A stretch of 64,000 bases of DNA from JAHHUA01 sp036635475. GTDB taxonomy: Bacteria; Bacillota; Clostridia; Oscillospirales; Ruminococcaceae. A program made the position numbers and the translations under genes. Shown here in pieces: positions 53,031 to 60,678 of this stretch. Positions within the stretch are counted from its first letter, which is position 1. The number at the start of each line of letters is the position of its first letter. The DNA lies in the NCBI GenBank assembly GCA_036635475.1, contig JAVWQH010000005.1:1-64000 (forward strand), given 5' to 3'. Below the pieces are notes generated by a model. It was given only the letters and a program-made list of their open reading frames with translations, was not told the origin of the DNA and ran no database searches.

Positions 53031-53062
53031 TAAAAAAACCTGTGGCATTTTAAAACCACAGG
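53031..53062 (-). terminator. TPP riboswitch expression-platform terminator
   Basis: On the minus strand CCTGTGG, a 10-base loop, CCACAGG and TTTTTTT, lying between aptamer and thiT. Confidence 0.88.
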
Positions 53063-53079
53063 CGCATTAAGGCAATAAT

Positions 53080-53170
53080 ATACCGAAAGCTCCCTCCGTC
53101 GGAATTACCCGATTCAGGTTCTAGGGTTATACGTTTTAAACGCATTCTCAGCTTTTAAGCACCCCTGTTT
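53080..53170 (-). promoter_or_regulatory. TPP riboswitch (THI element) of thiT
   Basis: On the minus strand the conserved blocks of the thiamine pyrophosphate aptamer are present in order: CAGGGGTGC, GCTGAGAATG, ACCCTAGAACCTGAATCGGG, TAATTCCGACGGAGG. A terminator hairpin follows (53031-53062). TPP binding should promote termination and lower thiT expression. Confidence 0.96.
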
Positions 53171-53326
53171 CATGTCTATACTATTATATGTCATTTGCAG
53201 TATTTTGTCAAGTTTGTTTATTTTTAGTCATTATAGTGTATTTTAAGCATTATTTACAAGGTAATTTGATACAAATTGTACATAATAACAAAATTGCTTA
53301 ATTTCACAAAATCTTTTGTATTTTCG
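53171..53326. other. Intergenic region between thiT riboswitch and flagellin promoter
   Basis: A/T-rich, divergent promoter region. TTGACA-like sequence on the minus strand near 53205-53212 may belong to the thiT promoter; I see no further structure. Confidence 0.4.
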
Positions 53327-53353
53327 CTAACTTTTTTTATTTACAACCGATAT
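53327..53353 (+). promoter_or_regulatory. SigD (sigma-28)-like flagellin promoter
   Basis: ACCGATAT (53346-53353) resembles the sigma-28 -10 GCCGATAA, with CTAA (53327-53330) 15 bases upstream as a weak -35. Confidence 0.6.
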
Positions 53354-53411
53354 ATGTATTGTAAGCATTTGAGAGGTGAATATTTCATCTTCCCAAATAA
53401 AACAAATATAG

Positions 53412-53451
53412 TGGGTCGCTAAGGATAGTTGCCCCCATAATTTTAAGGAGG
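53412..53451 (+). promoter_or_regulatory. Putative CsrA-binding leader of flagellin
   Basis: A hairpin (TGGG...CCCA, with CTA/TAG near the loop, 53412-53437) presents AAGGA (53421-53425) in its loop, and the ribosome site AAGGAGG (53445-53451) provides a second GGA. In Bacillus CsrA represses hag translation through just such a pair of sites. Inference; no csrA or fliW is in the window. Confidence 0.5.
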
Positions 53452-53458
53452 ATTTGTT

Positions 53459-55093
53459 ATGAGAATTCAACATAACATTACAGCACTAAACGCACACAAT
53501 AAACTTGGTGTTAACCAAAACTCTTCTTCTAAGAACCTTGAAAAATTGTCTTCTGGTTTCAGAATTAACAGAGCTGGCGACGATGCTGCTGGTTTGGCTA
53601 TTTCCGAAAAAATGAGAGGTCAAATTCGTGGTCTTGATATGGCTAACAAAAATGCTCAAGATGGTATTTCTCTTATCCAAACCGCTGAAGGTGGCTTGAA
53701 TGAAACTCACTCCATTCTTCAAAGAATGAGAGAGCTTGCTGTTCAATCATCTAACGGTACTTATAAGAACGAAGTTGACCGTCAAAACATTGACAAGGAA
53801 ATCGGCGCTCTTAAATCCGAAGTTGACCGTATTGCTTCTTCAACTCACTACAACGGCATTAACCTACTAGATGGTTCTTTGGGCGGCGGTTCTTCAACTG
53901 CAGGCACACAAGCTGAACTAACTCTTTCTAATATGGCTAAAGCTAATGCTGCTTATAAAGTAACAGATGCAGTTAAAGGCGTATATACATCAGATGCTCT
54001 TTTAGGCGCTGAAGCAACAGGTCTTAAAAATGGAGATACATTTAGCTACACTGTAAACTATACTGACGAAGCAGGAAAAGAAAATAGCTTGAAGTTGGAC
54101 TTTACAGTTGACTCAGCTAACAAGAAACTTGTTGCAGCAGACGGAACAAAGTATGATTTAGCTGATGGCACTAAGTTGTCAGTTGCTGAATTCGGTGGAG
54201 CTACAGTTAAAGAACTTGAAAAGACCGCTTTAGGTTCTGCATTTACTATTACTGGTGGAGGTACTGCTGTTCCAACATTCACAGCTAAAGAGGGCGGACT
54301 TGGTCAAATTAAAGTTACAGGTAACTCTGTTACAACTGTAAAAGATGGCGTATATGCTAACGCTACTGTTGCAATAACAACAACAACACCACCTGCTGAT
54401 GCTTTTGAAAGTATCGACATAACAAAGCTAAAGACATTTGACGGTACAGATGCTACTAAAGATATTTTTGAAATCAATGGTCAAAAATTTGCATTTGCAA
54501 CATCTGCAGACAATGCTAAAAAACTTGGCAGCGATGTAAACGTTGTTATCACTAAAGCTGTTGATAAAGTTGTAGCTGCTGACGATGGTGCAGCAATGGT
54601 TAACTTAATTAATCAAAAAACTGGTTTGGTTTCCGCTGTAGCTACAAATGATATTCAATTGAAAGCTGCTCCTGGTTCATCTACTGCTGGTAAAGGCAGC
54701 TTGATATTCCAAATCGGCGCTAATGGTGTTAAGGATCAACAAGTTTCCCTAAAAGTTGGCGATATGTCTTCTAAGGGTATTGGTATCAGCAACATCAGCC
54801 TATTGGAAATAGGATCTTCCAATAAAGCTATCGGCATTATTGATGACGCAATCAATACAGTTTCTGGTACAAGAGCTGACCTTGGTGCTCTTCAAAACAG
54901 ACTAGAACATACAGTAAACAACCTAAGCACAACAAGTGAAAACTTGACAGCTGCTGAAAGCAGAATCAGAGACGTTGATATGGCTAAGGAAATGATGGAC
55001 TTCACAAAGAACAACATTCTTTCTCAAGCTGCTCAAGCAATGCTTGCTCAAGCAAATCAACAACCTCAAGGTGTTCTACAACTTCTACAATAA
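53459..55093 (+). CDS. hag: Flagellin
   Basis: Filament protein of 544 residues. The N-terminal D0/D1 region starts MRIQHNITALNAHNKL with GFRINRAGDDAAGLAISEKM and ANKNAQDGISLIQTAEGGLN; the C-terminal D1/D0 region has GALQNRLEHTVNNLSTTSEN, AAESRIRDVDMAKEMM, and ends QQPQGVLQLLQ. Between them (about residues 140-440) is a long Ala/Thr/Lys/Asp-rich variable domain exposed on the filament. There is no cysteine. Length is well above Bacillus Hag. AAGGAGG precedes the ATG. The gene stands alone, apart from other flagellar genes. Confidence 0.97.
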   Translation: MRIQHNITALNAHNKLGVNQNSSSKNLEKLSSGFRINRAGDDAAGLAISEKMRGQIRGLDMANKNAQDGISLIQTAEGGLNETHSILQRMRELAVQSSNGTYKNEVDRQNIDKEIGALKSEVDRIASSTHYNGINLLDGSLGGGSSTAGTQAELTLSNMAKANAAYKVTDAVKGVYTSDALLGAEATGLKNGDTFSYTVNYTDEAGKENSLKLDFTVDSANKKLVAADGTKYDLADGTKLSVAEFGGATVKELEKTALGSAFTITGGGTAVPTFTAKEGGLGQIKVTGNSVTTVKDGVYANATVAITTTTPPADAFESIDITKLKTFDGTDATKDIFEINGQKFAFATSADNAKKLGSDVNVVITKAVDKVVAADDGAAMVNLINQKTGLVSAVATNDIQLKAAPGSSTAGKGSLIFQIGANGVKDQQVSLKVGDMSSKGIGISNISLLEIGSSNKAIGIIDDAINTVSGTRADLGALQNRLEHTVNNLSTTSENLTAAESRIRDVDMAKEMMDFTKNNILSQAAQAMLAQANQQPQGVLQLLQ

Positions 55094-55117
55094 TTTATAC
55101 AAATTATATAGAAATAA

Positions 55118-55148
55118 AAAGACGGGGCAAAAGCCTCGTCTTTTTTTT
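55118..55148 (+). terminator. Intrinsic terminator after flagellin
   Basis: GACGGGGC and GCCTCGTC form an 8-bp stem (one G-T wobble) with an AAAA loop and a run of eight Ts. Confidence 0.93.
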
Positions 55149-55179
55149 GCATATATTTTTAAATTAAAGCAAATTCCCA

Positions 55180-55208
55180 TTGACAAAATTTTACAAGAAT
55201 GTTAGTAT
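55180..55208 (+). promoter_or_regulatory. Promoter of the small protein gene
   Basis: TTGACA (55180-55185), a 17-base spacer and TAGTAT (55203-55208), about 55 bases before the ATG. Confidence 0.65.
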
Positions 55209-55264
55209 TATATCAAATCCAAGGTAGTATTATTAAACTAAAAAAATATTAGGAGGATTATAAA

Positions 55265-55462
55265 ATGGTTAAATTTACAATTAACTTTGATGGCAGTCAC
55301 GCACAAGAACTCAAGGACGCATTTTTTGGTTCTTTTTGGGACGGCGGTTTGGATCAATACCTAGAGGGAAGATTTTTGGAAGAATATGGACTAACATTAG
55401 ATGATGTTGATTATGGAGAAAATGGAAATCCAATCATAAATACTGATAATGCAAAAATTTAA
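55265..55462 (+). CDS. Small acidic protein of unknown function (65 residues)
   Basis: I do not recognise the family. The frame has its own promoter (TTGACA-17-TAGTAT), a strong TAGGAGG 8 bases before the ATG, and a terminator after it, so it is very likely real. The product starts MVKFTINFDGSHAQELKDAF, has a Gly/Trp/Phe-rich centre (FGSFWDGGLDQYLEG) and an acidic C-terminus (LTLDDVDYGENGNP). It has no signal, membrane helix or cysteine. The DxDxGENGN-like end could bind calcium, but that is speculation. It stands alone between flagellin and recR. Confidence 0.75.
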   Translation: MVKFTINFDGSHAQELKDAFFGSFWDGGLDQYLEGRFLEEYGLTLDDVDYGENGNPIINTDNAKI

Positions 55463-55499
55463 TCCGAAATAATCTAAGCAAAGTTTGAATAATACATAA

Positions 55500-55548
55500 A
55501 AAGGTGCTGTAGCAAAACGAAAGTTTCGCCGCAACACCTTTATTTTTA
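55500..55548. terminator. Bidirectional terminator between the small protein and recR
   Basis: AAAGGTG... and ...CACCTTT close a 19-base imperfect stem (wobbles, one mismatch) with T-rich DNA to the right and a T-run on the minus strand to the left. Confidence 0.85.
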
Positions 55549-55562
55549 TGTATTATTGAAAA

Positions 55563-56162
55563 TTATATCTCACTTCTGCCCTCAAGCGCCCTGTATAATG
55601 TTACGTCGTCGGCATACTCAAGGTTTCCTCCAACAGGAATACCGTAAGCAAGCCTTGTAACTTTAATGCCCATAGGTTTTAGAAGTTTTGAAATATAGAT
55701 AGCGGTGGTTTCGCCCTCAACAGTTGGATTGGTTGCCATAATAACTTCTTTTACGTCATTATCTTTCATACGCAAAACAAGTTCTTTGATTGAAAGTTGG
55801 TCGGGTCCAATGCCGTCCATAGGGGAGATTAGTCCAAGAAGAACATGATAAAGACCATGGTATTCTTTTGTGCGTTCCAAAGCGAGCAAATCTCTTGAGT
55901 CCTCAACAACACAAATTGTTGATTTATCTCTTGAATTGTCCTCACAAATGGAACATATTTCTTTGTCGGTAAGGCTTTGGCAACAACTGCATTTTTTTAT
56001 TTTCTCGTGAGCCTCCAAAATAGTTGAGGCAAATTCCTCAGCACGTTCTTTTGAAAGACCGAGAACAAAAAAGGCTAAACGTTGAGCAGATTTTTTGCCG
56101 ATACCGGGTAAACGTTCAAATTGGTTGACCAATTTTTCAAGAGGAACAACATTATATCCCAT
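55563..56162 (-). CDS. recR: Recombination mediator RecR
   Basis: RecR of 199 residues: helix-hairpin-helix start (VNQFERLPGIGKKSAQRLAF), four-cysteine zinc finger (CSCCQSLTDKEICSIC), TOPRIM domain (TICVVEDSRDLLALERT, GISPMDGIGPDQL-like region) and Walker-B-like terminal segment ending RLAYGIPVGGNLEYADDVTL. It loads RecA onto gaps with RecFO. It overlaps the dnaX operon: 3 bases separate it from ybaB, and it is last in dnaX-ybaB-recR. Confidence 0.97.
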   Translation of the reverse strand: MGYNVVPLEKLVNQFERLPGIGKKSAQRLAFFVLGLSKERAEEFASTILEAHEKIKKCSCCQSLTDKEICSICEDNSRDKSTICVVEDSRDLLALERTKEYHGLYHVLLGLISPMDGIGPDQLSIKELVLRMKDNDVKEVIMATNPTVEGETTAIYISKLLKPMGIKVTRLAYGIPVGGNLEYADDVTLYRALEGRSEI

Positions 56163-56165
56163 ATG

Positions 56166-56516
56166 TTAAAATAAGCCGGGAAGATTTAGGTTGCCGGTTA
56201 TTTTCTCCATTTCAGCAACGTGCAAATCTTCAACTTTTCTGATAGCTTCGTTTACAGCAGCCACAATCAAATCTTGTAGCATTTCAACGTCTTCAGGGTC
56301 AACAATTTCAGGTTTTATTGAGATGTTTTTGATTTCTTTTTTTCCTGAAATAACAACTTCAACAACACCTCCGCCTGCAGTTATAGTATGTTCAAGTTGT
56401 TCAAGCTCGTCTTGTTTTTCCTGCATAGTTTCTTGCATTTTTTGAGCTTGTTTAATCATTCCTTGCATATTGTTTGGTTGTCCGCCACCAAGTCCTTGTG
56501 GTAGTCTTGCTTTCAT
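56166..56516 (-). CDS. ybaB: YbaB/EbfC nucleoid-associated protein
   Basis: Small DNA-binding protein of 116 residues. An N-terminal Gly/Gln-rich part (LPQGLGGGQPNNMQGMIKQA) leads into the dimer-forming helix (QKMQETMQEKQDELEQLEHT), a beta hairpin (GGGVVEVVISGKKEIKNISI) and the PEIVDPEDVEMLQDLIVAAVNEAI helix; these are the YbaB features. It forms tweezer-like dimers on DNA. The ATG at 56516 follows GGAGGG; a start at 56552 lies upstream of that site. It is in the dnaX-recR operon, as usual. Confidence 0.95.
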   Translation of the reverse strand: MKARLPQGLGGGQPNNMQGMIKQAQKMQETMQEKQDELEQLEHTITAGGGVVEVVISGKKEIKNISIKPEIVDPEDVEMLQDLIVAAVNEAIRKVEDLHVAEMEKITGNLNLPGLF

Positions 56517-56560
56517 AATATACCCTCCATTTTGAGCTAAAGGCTCGATCAAATTTTAAT

Positions 56561-58153
56561 TTATTTAAGCTCAATTTCTTCCGAAGAAGTGTCAAGCTTA
56601 TTAATGAAATCATCAAGTGGGTCAGCTTTTTCAGAAATAGTGTACATATCTTTTTTGAAAGGGCCCAGTTTGAATTTTTTGCCTGTGACGTCTAATGTGG
56701 CTTTACGCAAGCTGTTTCTTGCATATTCGTTTTCACGCACCAGAGATAAGAAAAGCTCATTTTCACATTCAACCAGCAAAACGTCATCAGAGATGTAAGC
56801 TTTGGAATTAATCAAAGAGCCATATAAGGCACCATTCACCTTTTCAAGATTAGCGATAACGTCAGCCCATTGTTTAAGGGGAGTTGCGTTTTTCTTCATA
56901 GCTTCTTTGACATTAACGACTTGATTTTCAAGGGTAGGAGCAGATTTAGTTATATTATCATTAGCTGATTGGGGATTTTGGGAAGAAAACTTAATCCCGT
57001 CAGAAATAATCTTGTTAAGTTTAGTTTCGAGCATATCAATTCTTTTAGAAACGTTATCATCAGACTTCAAGTTTTCTTTTGAAAAACAAAGTCGCATAAC
57101 ACCCATTTCCAGTTGTAATGCACGCATTGTTGTTGATGACATTGAATCCAAAGCAGTCTGCATTTCTTTTAAAGCAGATAAAATCTTAGCAATCCCCATT
57201 TTTTCAGCTTGTTCAACCATATGTTGAGTATTTCTGCCACCTGAAACATATTTTTCGGGAGTAGAAACAGAAATGCAGAGCATAAGTTCACGCAAATATT
57301 CAACCATTTGTTGACAAAGCCTTTGAGGTTCAACCGAGTTTTCGTATGCAATATCGAATGCGTTCAAAACGCCGCCACAGTCCAAATCAATAAGCATATC
57401 AACAATTTTAGAAATATGTTCATTCCCCGCAAGTCCAGTCAATCTTGAAACAACGTCAGAGGTGATTGGTTCATTAGCCGAAGAACAAACATCAAGGATA
57501 GAAAGAGCATCTCTCAATGCGCCTTTAGCTAAATTAGCAATGAGCATACCGCCTTGTTCGTCAAGGATAAATTCTTCATTTTCAGCAACTCTGGCAAGTA
57601 AAGAGTAGATGTCGTTTTCAGTTATTCTTTTAAAATCGAATGATTGACAGCGAGAAAGAATAGTTGCGGGAATTTTGTGGACTTCCGTTGTTGCAAGAAC
57701 AAAAATAACGTGAGGAGGAGGTTCTTCCATTATTTTAAGGAGAGCATTGAAAGCATTAGTGCTGAGCATATGAGCTTCATCAATAATATAAACTCTATAT
57801 TTGCACATAGCCGGAGTATATTCAGCCTCATCACGCAGTTCACGAACGTCATCGACACTGTTATTACTGGCGGCATCAATTTCAACAACGTCCAAAATCG
57901 AACCATTTTCGATGCCTTGGCATATCTCACATTCACAGCAAGGGTTGCCATCGTGCGGATTTAAGCAGTTGACAGCTTTAGCTAAAATTTTAGAGCAACT
58001 GGTTTTTCCTGTACCACGAGAACCTGTAAAAAGGTAGGCATGAGCGGGTCTATTTTCACGAATTTCATTTTTAAGGACAGAAGTAACTTGCTCTTGACCC
58101 ACAACATCTTCAAAGGTTTTAGGTCTATATTTGCGATAAAGTGCTTGTTGCAT
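56561..58153 (-). CDS. dnaX: DNA polymerase III subunit gamma/tau
   Basis: Clamp-loader subunit of 530 residues. The start ALYRKYRPKTFEDVVGQEQV is diagnostic; Walker A is GSRGTGKTSCSK, the zinc module is CLNPHDGNPCCECEIC, Walker B/DEAH is VYIIDEAHMLS, and the sensor region has ILSRCQSFDFKRI. The C-terminal ~200 residues are the tau-like part, with variable linker. It loads the beta clamp on DNA. A frameshift product (gamma) was not evident. GGAGG precedes the ATG. SRP RNA lies upstream on the same strand. Confidence 0.97.
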   Translation of the reverse strand: MQQALYRKYRPKTFEDVVGQEQVTSVLKNEIRENRPAHAYLFTGSRGTGKTSCSKILAKAVNCLNPHDGNPCCECEICQGIENGSILDVVEIDAASNNSVDDVRELRDEAEYTPAMCKYRVYIIDEAHMLSTNAFNALLKIMEEPPPHVIFVLATTEVHKIPATILSRCQSFDFKRITENDIYSLLARVAENEEFILDEQGGMLIANLAKGALRDALSILDVCSSANEPITSDVVSRLTGLAGNEHISKIVDMLIDLDCGGVLNAFDIAYENSVEPQRLCQQMVEYLRELMLCISVSTPEKYVSGGRNTQHMVEQAEKMGIAKILSALKEMQTALDSMSSTTMRALQLEMGVMRLCFSKENLKSDDNVSKRIDMLETKLNKIISDGIKFSSQNPQSANDNITKSAPTLENQVVNVKEAMKKNATPLKQWADVIANLEKVNGALYGSLINSKAYISDDVLLVECENELFLSLVRENEYARNSLRKATLDVTGKKFKLGPFKKDMYTISEKADPLDDFINKLDTSSEEIELK

Positions 58154-58194
58154 TCCGCCGCCTCCTTAAAATGTAAAAATCATCTTTTAATAAA

Positions 58195-58398
58195 CAAATA
58201 GACAGGGCACCACAAAAGTGATGTTATATCCTCGGTCATACAGATATACAGATTTACTGCGGCACACAATATCGACCGCTTAATGCTGCTCGGTTCCCCG
58301 CCTGACATGGTTCACGATGAATTGTCGCACAGGACCCGCATATCTGCATGAGCGAGTATATACTGCCCCTGCCTATAAACTTGCCCTATATGAACAAG
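58195..58398 (-). ncRNA. ffs: Signal recognition particle RNA (large, Bacillus type)
   Basis: On the minus strand, 58398 to about 58195 folds as an SRP RNA of about 200 bases. The S-domain core is clear: CATGTCAGGCGGGGAACC followed by GAGCAGCATTAAGCGGTC (around 58330-58285), the Ffh-binding helix 8. The 5' end (TAGGCAGGGGCA) pairs with the 3' end (TGCCCTGTCTA), and the 5' part looks like an Alu domain (ATGCAGATATGCGGG). It scaffolds Ffh for membrane targeting of proteins. Position upstream of dnaX matches other Firmicutes. Ends are approximate. Confidence 0.93.
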
Positions 58399-58405
58399 CT
58401 ATATT

Positions 58406-58434
58406 ATAATACAATAAAAAAATGTAAATTGCAA
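58406..58434 (-). promoter_or_regulatory. Promoter of SRP RNA
   Basis: On the minus strand TTGCAA (58434-58429), a 17-base spacer and TATTAT (58411-58406). Transcription would start near 58398. Confidence 0.7.
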
Positions 58435-58620
58435 CTGATTTTAATTAAAAAATAATTTAACTTACATTCCCACAAATTCTTTTATAAAATTTAGTAAAAA
58501 CAACTAATATTTTCCAAATTAAATATAAAATAGGAATTTTGTAAACAGATTTATTATGACTGTACTTTTCACACAAAAAGTTATATAATGTATATGTTAT
58601 TGATTATAGGAGGTGTATTC
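58435..58620. other. AT-rich region between SRP RNA and lipoprotein gene
   Basis: Divergent promoter region; nothing else visible apart from a GGAGG ribosome site at about 58609-58613 for the next gene. Confidence 0.45.
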
Positions 58621-59937
58621 TTGCGTATAAAATATATATTTTTGCTTATTACTGCTGTTATTCTAACTGGGTGCAGTCCAATAGCATTAGATATTGATGA
58701 TTTAATGCAGCCACCATCTCTTTCTGATGAACAAGCAAAAATTATGGAAGCATTAAAAACCTCATTAAGCACTGACCAAATACAATTAAAATATCCACGT
58801 TTTGGAAATTATCGTTCAGCTTTTGTACTTCACGACTTAGATGCTGATGGGAAAAATGAAGCTTTAGTTTTTTATGAACAGTCAATCGGTTCTACAAACA
58901 TAGCAAGAATAAATATTCTTGACAATGAAAATGATGAGTGGCGGTCAATTTATGATATGCCGGGGCTTGGAACTGACGTAGAATTTGTTGAGTTTGCTCA
59001 TATGATAAATGATAAAAAATTCGATATTTTGATAGGTTGGACAATAGGCTCAAATGCCGCAAAAACGACGTTGACAGCTTATTCATACGATGATGCAAAG
59101 CTGAACAAGCTGATTGATTATGATTATAGCATTTATAAATTGATTGACAGGAAAGATGGAATGCAAGAACTAATTGTGCTATCAGATTCTCTTAATGACC
59201 CAACTGCCAAAATAATCAAAAAACGTACTTCTAAAAAGTTGGGGGTATCAAGCACAGTTAAGCTTTCCAGAGAGGCAAAGTCATACCATAGTGCCAAACT
59301 TGGAAAAATAGACGAAACTAGTTCAGCATTATTTATTGATGAAATATTGTTTGACGATTCAATTGCAACTGAAGTTTTGATGCTTGACGAGCCGGTTTTG
59401 AGAAATTTGATGATTAATACTGATTTGACCAAAAATGAATTATTTTTATCCACTATACGTCCTGAGTTGATTTCTTGCGAAGATATTAATAATGATGGAG
59501 TTTTAGAGATACCATTCCAAAAACTTTTGCAGGGATATGGAGATGAAGATGAATTGGAAAATCTTTATCTGACAACGTATAATTCATTGGTTGATAATCA
59601 ACTATTAAAAAAGCAAGATGCAATATTGAACCAAAAAGATGGATATAAAATTATTATGCCACAAAATTGGGTGAATAATGTAACGGTTAAAGTTCAACAG
59701 CACAATGGCGAGTACAGTTTTGTTGTTTTTAAAAACAGTCTTTCTGAAAGTACATCTGAAATTCTCAGAATCAGGGTTTACTCAAAAGATGATTATAGGG
59801 ACAAATTTGAACTGGAACAATTCAAAAATATTGCTATAAAAGGTGCTTTTGAATATTATGCTTATATACCGGAAGATGTTGATGAAAAATATAAAATAAC
59901 ATATGATGATTTAAAATCAATGTTTGTATTACTATAA
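58621..59937 (+). CDS. Putative lipoprotein of unknown function
   Basis: Secreted protein of about 438 residues. With a TTG start at 58621 (8 bases after GGAGG) it begins with a signal peptide (RIKYIFLLITAVILTGC), a clear lipobox LTGC placing the lipidated Cys near residue 18. The mature part is acidic and has an N-terminal region with FVLHDLDADGKNEALVFYEQ, an FG-GAP/EF-hand-like D-x-D-x-G-x-x-E loop, and a second similar DINNDGVLEIPF. I know no named family. The response regulator starts 19 bases after it, so it probably belongs to the same operon and may be a sensor or regulated envelope protein. Confidence 0.75.
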   Translation: MRIKYIFLLITAVILTGCSPIALDIDDLMQPPSLSDEQAKIMEALKTSLSTDQIQLKYPRFGNYRSAFVLHDLDADGKNEALVFYEQSIGSTNIARINILDNENDEWRSIYDMPGLGTDVEFVEFAHMINDKKFDILIGWTIGSNAAKTTLTAYSYDDAKLNKLIDYDYSIYKLIDRKDGMQELIVLSDSLNDPTAKIIKKRTSKKLGVSSTVKLSREAKSYHSAKLGKIDETSSALFIDEILFDDSIATEVLMLDEPVLRNLMINTDLTKNELFLSTIRPELISCEDINNDGVLEIPFQKLLQGYGDEDELENLYLTTYNSLVDNQLLKKQDAILNQKDGYKIIMPQNWVNNVTVKVQQHNGEYSFVVFKNSLSESTSEILRIRVYSKDDYRDKFELEQFKNIAIKGAFEYYAYIPEDVDEKYKITYDDLKSMFVLL

Positions 59938-59956
59938 AATAGGAGGTTTTAATGTT

Positions 59957-60649
59957 ATGAAAAGAATACTAGTTGCTGAAGATGAGGACGTTATAAGAGA
60001 TTTTGTTGTTATAAATTTAAAAAGGTCTGGCTATGAAGTTGTAGATGTCCCTGATGGTGAACAGGCTTTAAAAGTTTTTGAGCAAGAAAATGGAAATTTT
60101 GATATTGCATTGCTTGATATAATGATGCCTGGAGCGGACGGATTTACTGTTTGCAAAAGAATTCGTGAAAAGAGCAGTTCAATCGGTATAATACTTCTTT
60201 CGGCTAAGTCACAGGAAATGGACAAAGTTGGTGGACTTATGATTGGAGCAGATGATTACATAACAAAGCCATTTAGTCCATCGGAACTTGTAGCAAGGGT
60301 TGACGCAATACATCGTCGTGTAACAATGGCATCTGAAAATAAGCAGACCAATGACATTGTATCAGGACCATTTATTATAAATACCAAAAGCAGAACACTT
60401 ACAAAAAATGGTGCAACAATTGATTTAACGCAAGTTGAATTTCAAATTATGGAATATTTTTTATCAAATATTGGCACAGCATTAGAACGTTCTGAAATTC
60501 TCAATAAAGTTTGGGGAGAGAATTATTTTGGAGATATTAAAATAGTTGATGTTAATATTAGACGATTAAGAATGAAAATTGAAGATGAACCCGGCAATCC
60601 AAAATTCCTTTTGACTGTATGGGGATTTGGATACAAGTGGAATGCTTAA
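59957..60649 (+). CDS. OmpR/PhoB-family response regulator
   Basis: DNA-binding response regulator of 230 residues. The receiver domain has the acidic pocket (AEDED), the phospho-accepting Asp in FDIALLDIMMPGADGF, the Thr/Ser of LLSAKS and the Lys of YITKPFSPSELVARV. The C-terminal winged helix has DLTQVEFQIMEYFLSN and VDVNIRRLRMKIEDEPGNPKFLLTVWGFGYKW. The ATG at 59957 is 10 bases after AGGAGG. It is paired with the histidine kinase 29 bases downstream. Target genes unknown. Confidence 0.96.
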   Translation: MKRILVAEDEDVIRDFVVINLKRSGYEVVDVPDGEQALKVFEQENGNFDIALLDIMMPGADGFTVCKRIREKSSSIGIILLSAKSQEMDKVGGLMIGADDYITKPFSPSELVARVDAIHRRVTMASENKQTNDIVSGPFIINTKSRTLTKNGATIDLTQVEFQIMEYFLSNIGTALERSEILNKVWGENYFGDIKIVDVNIRRLRMKIEDEPGNPKFLLTVWGFGYKWNA

Positions 60650-60678
60650 ACTAAAATTCGACCTGGGAGGTGGAGTCA

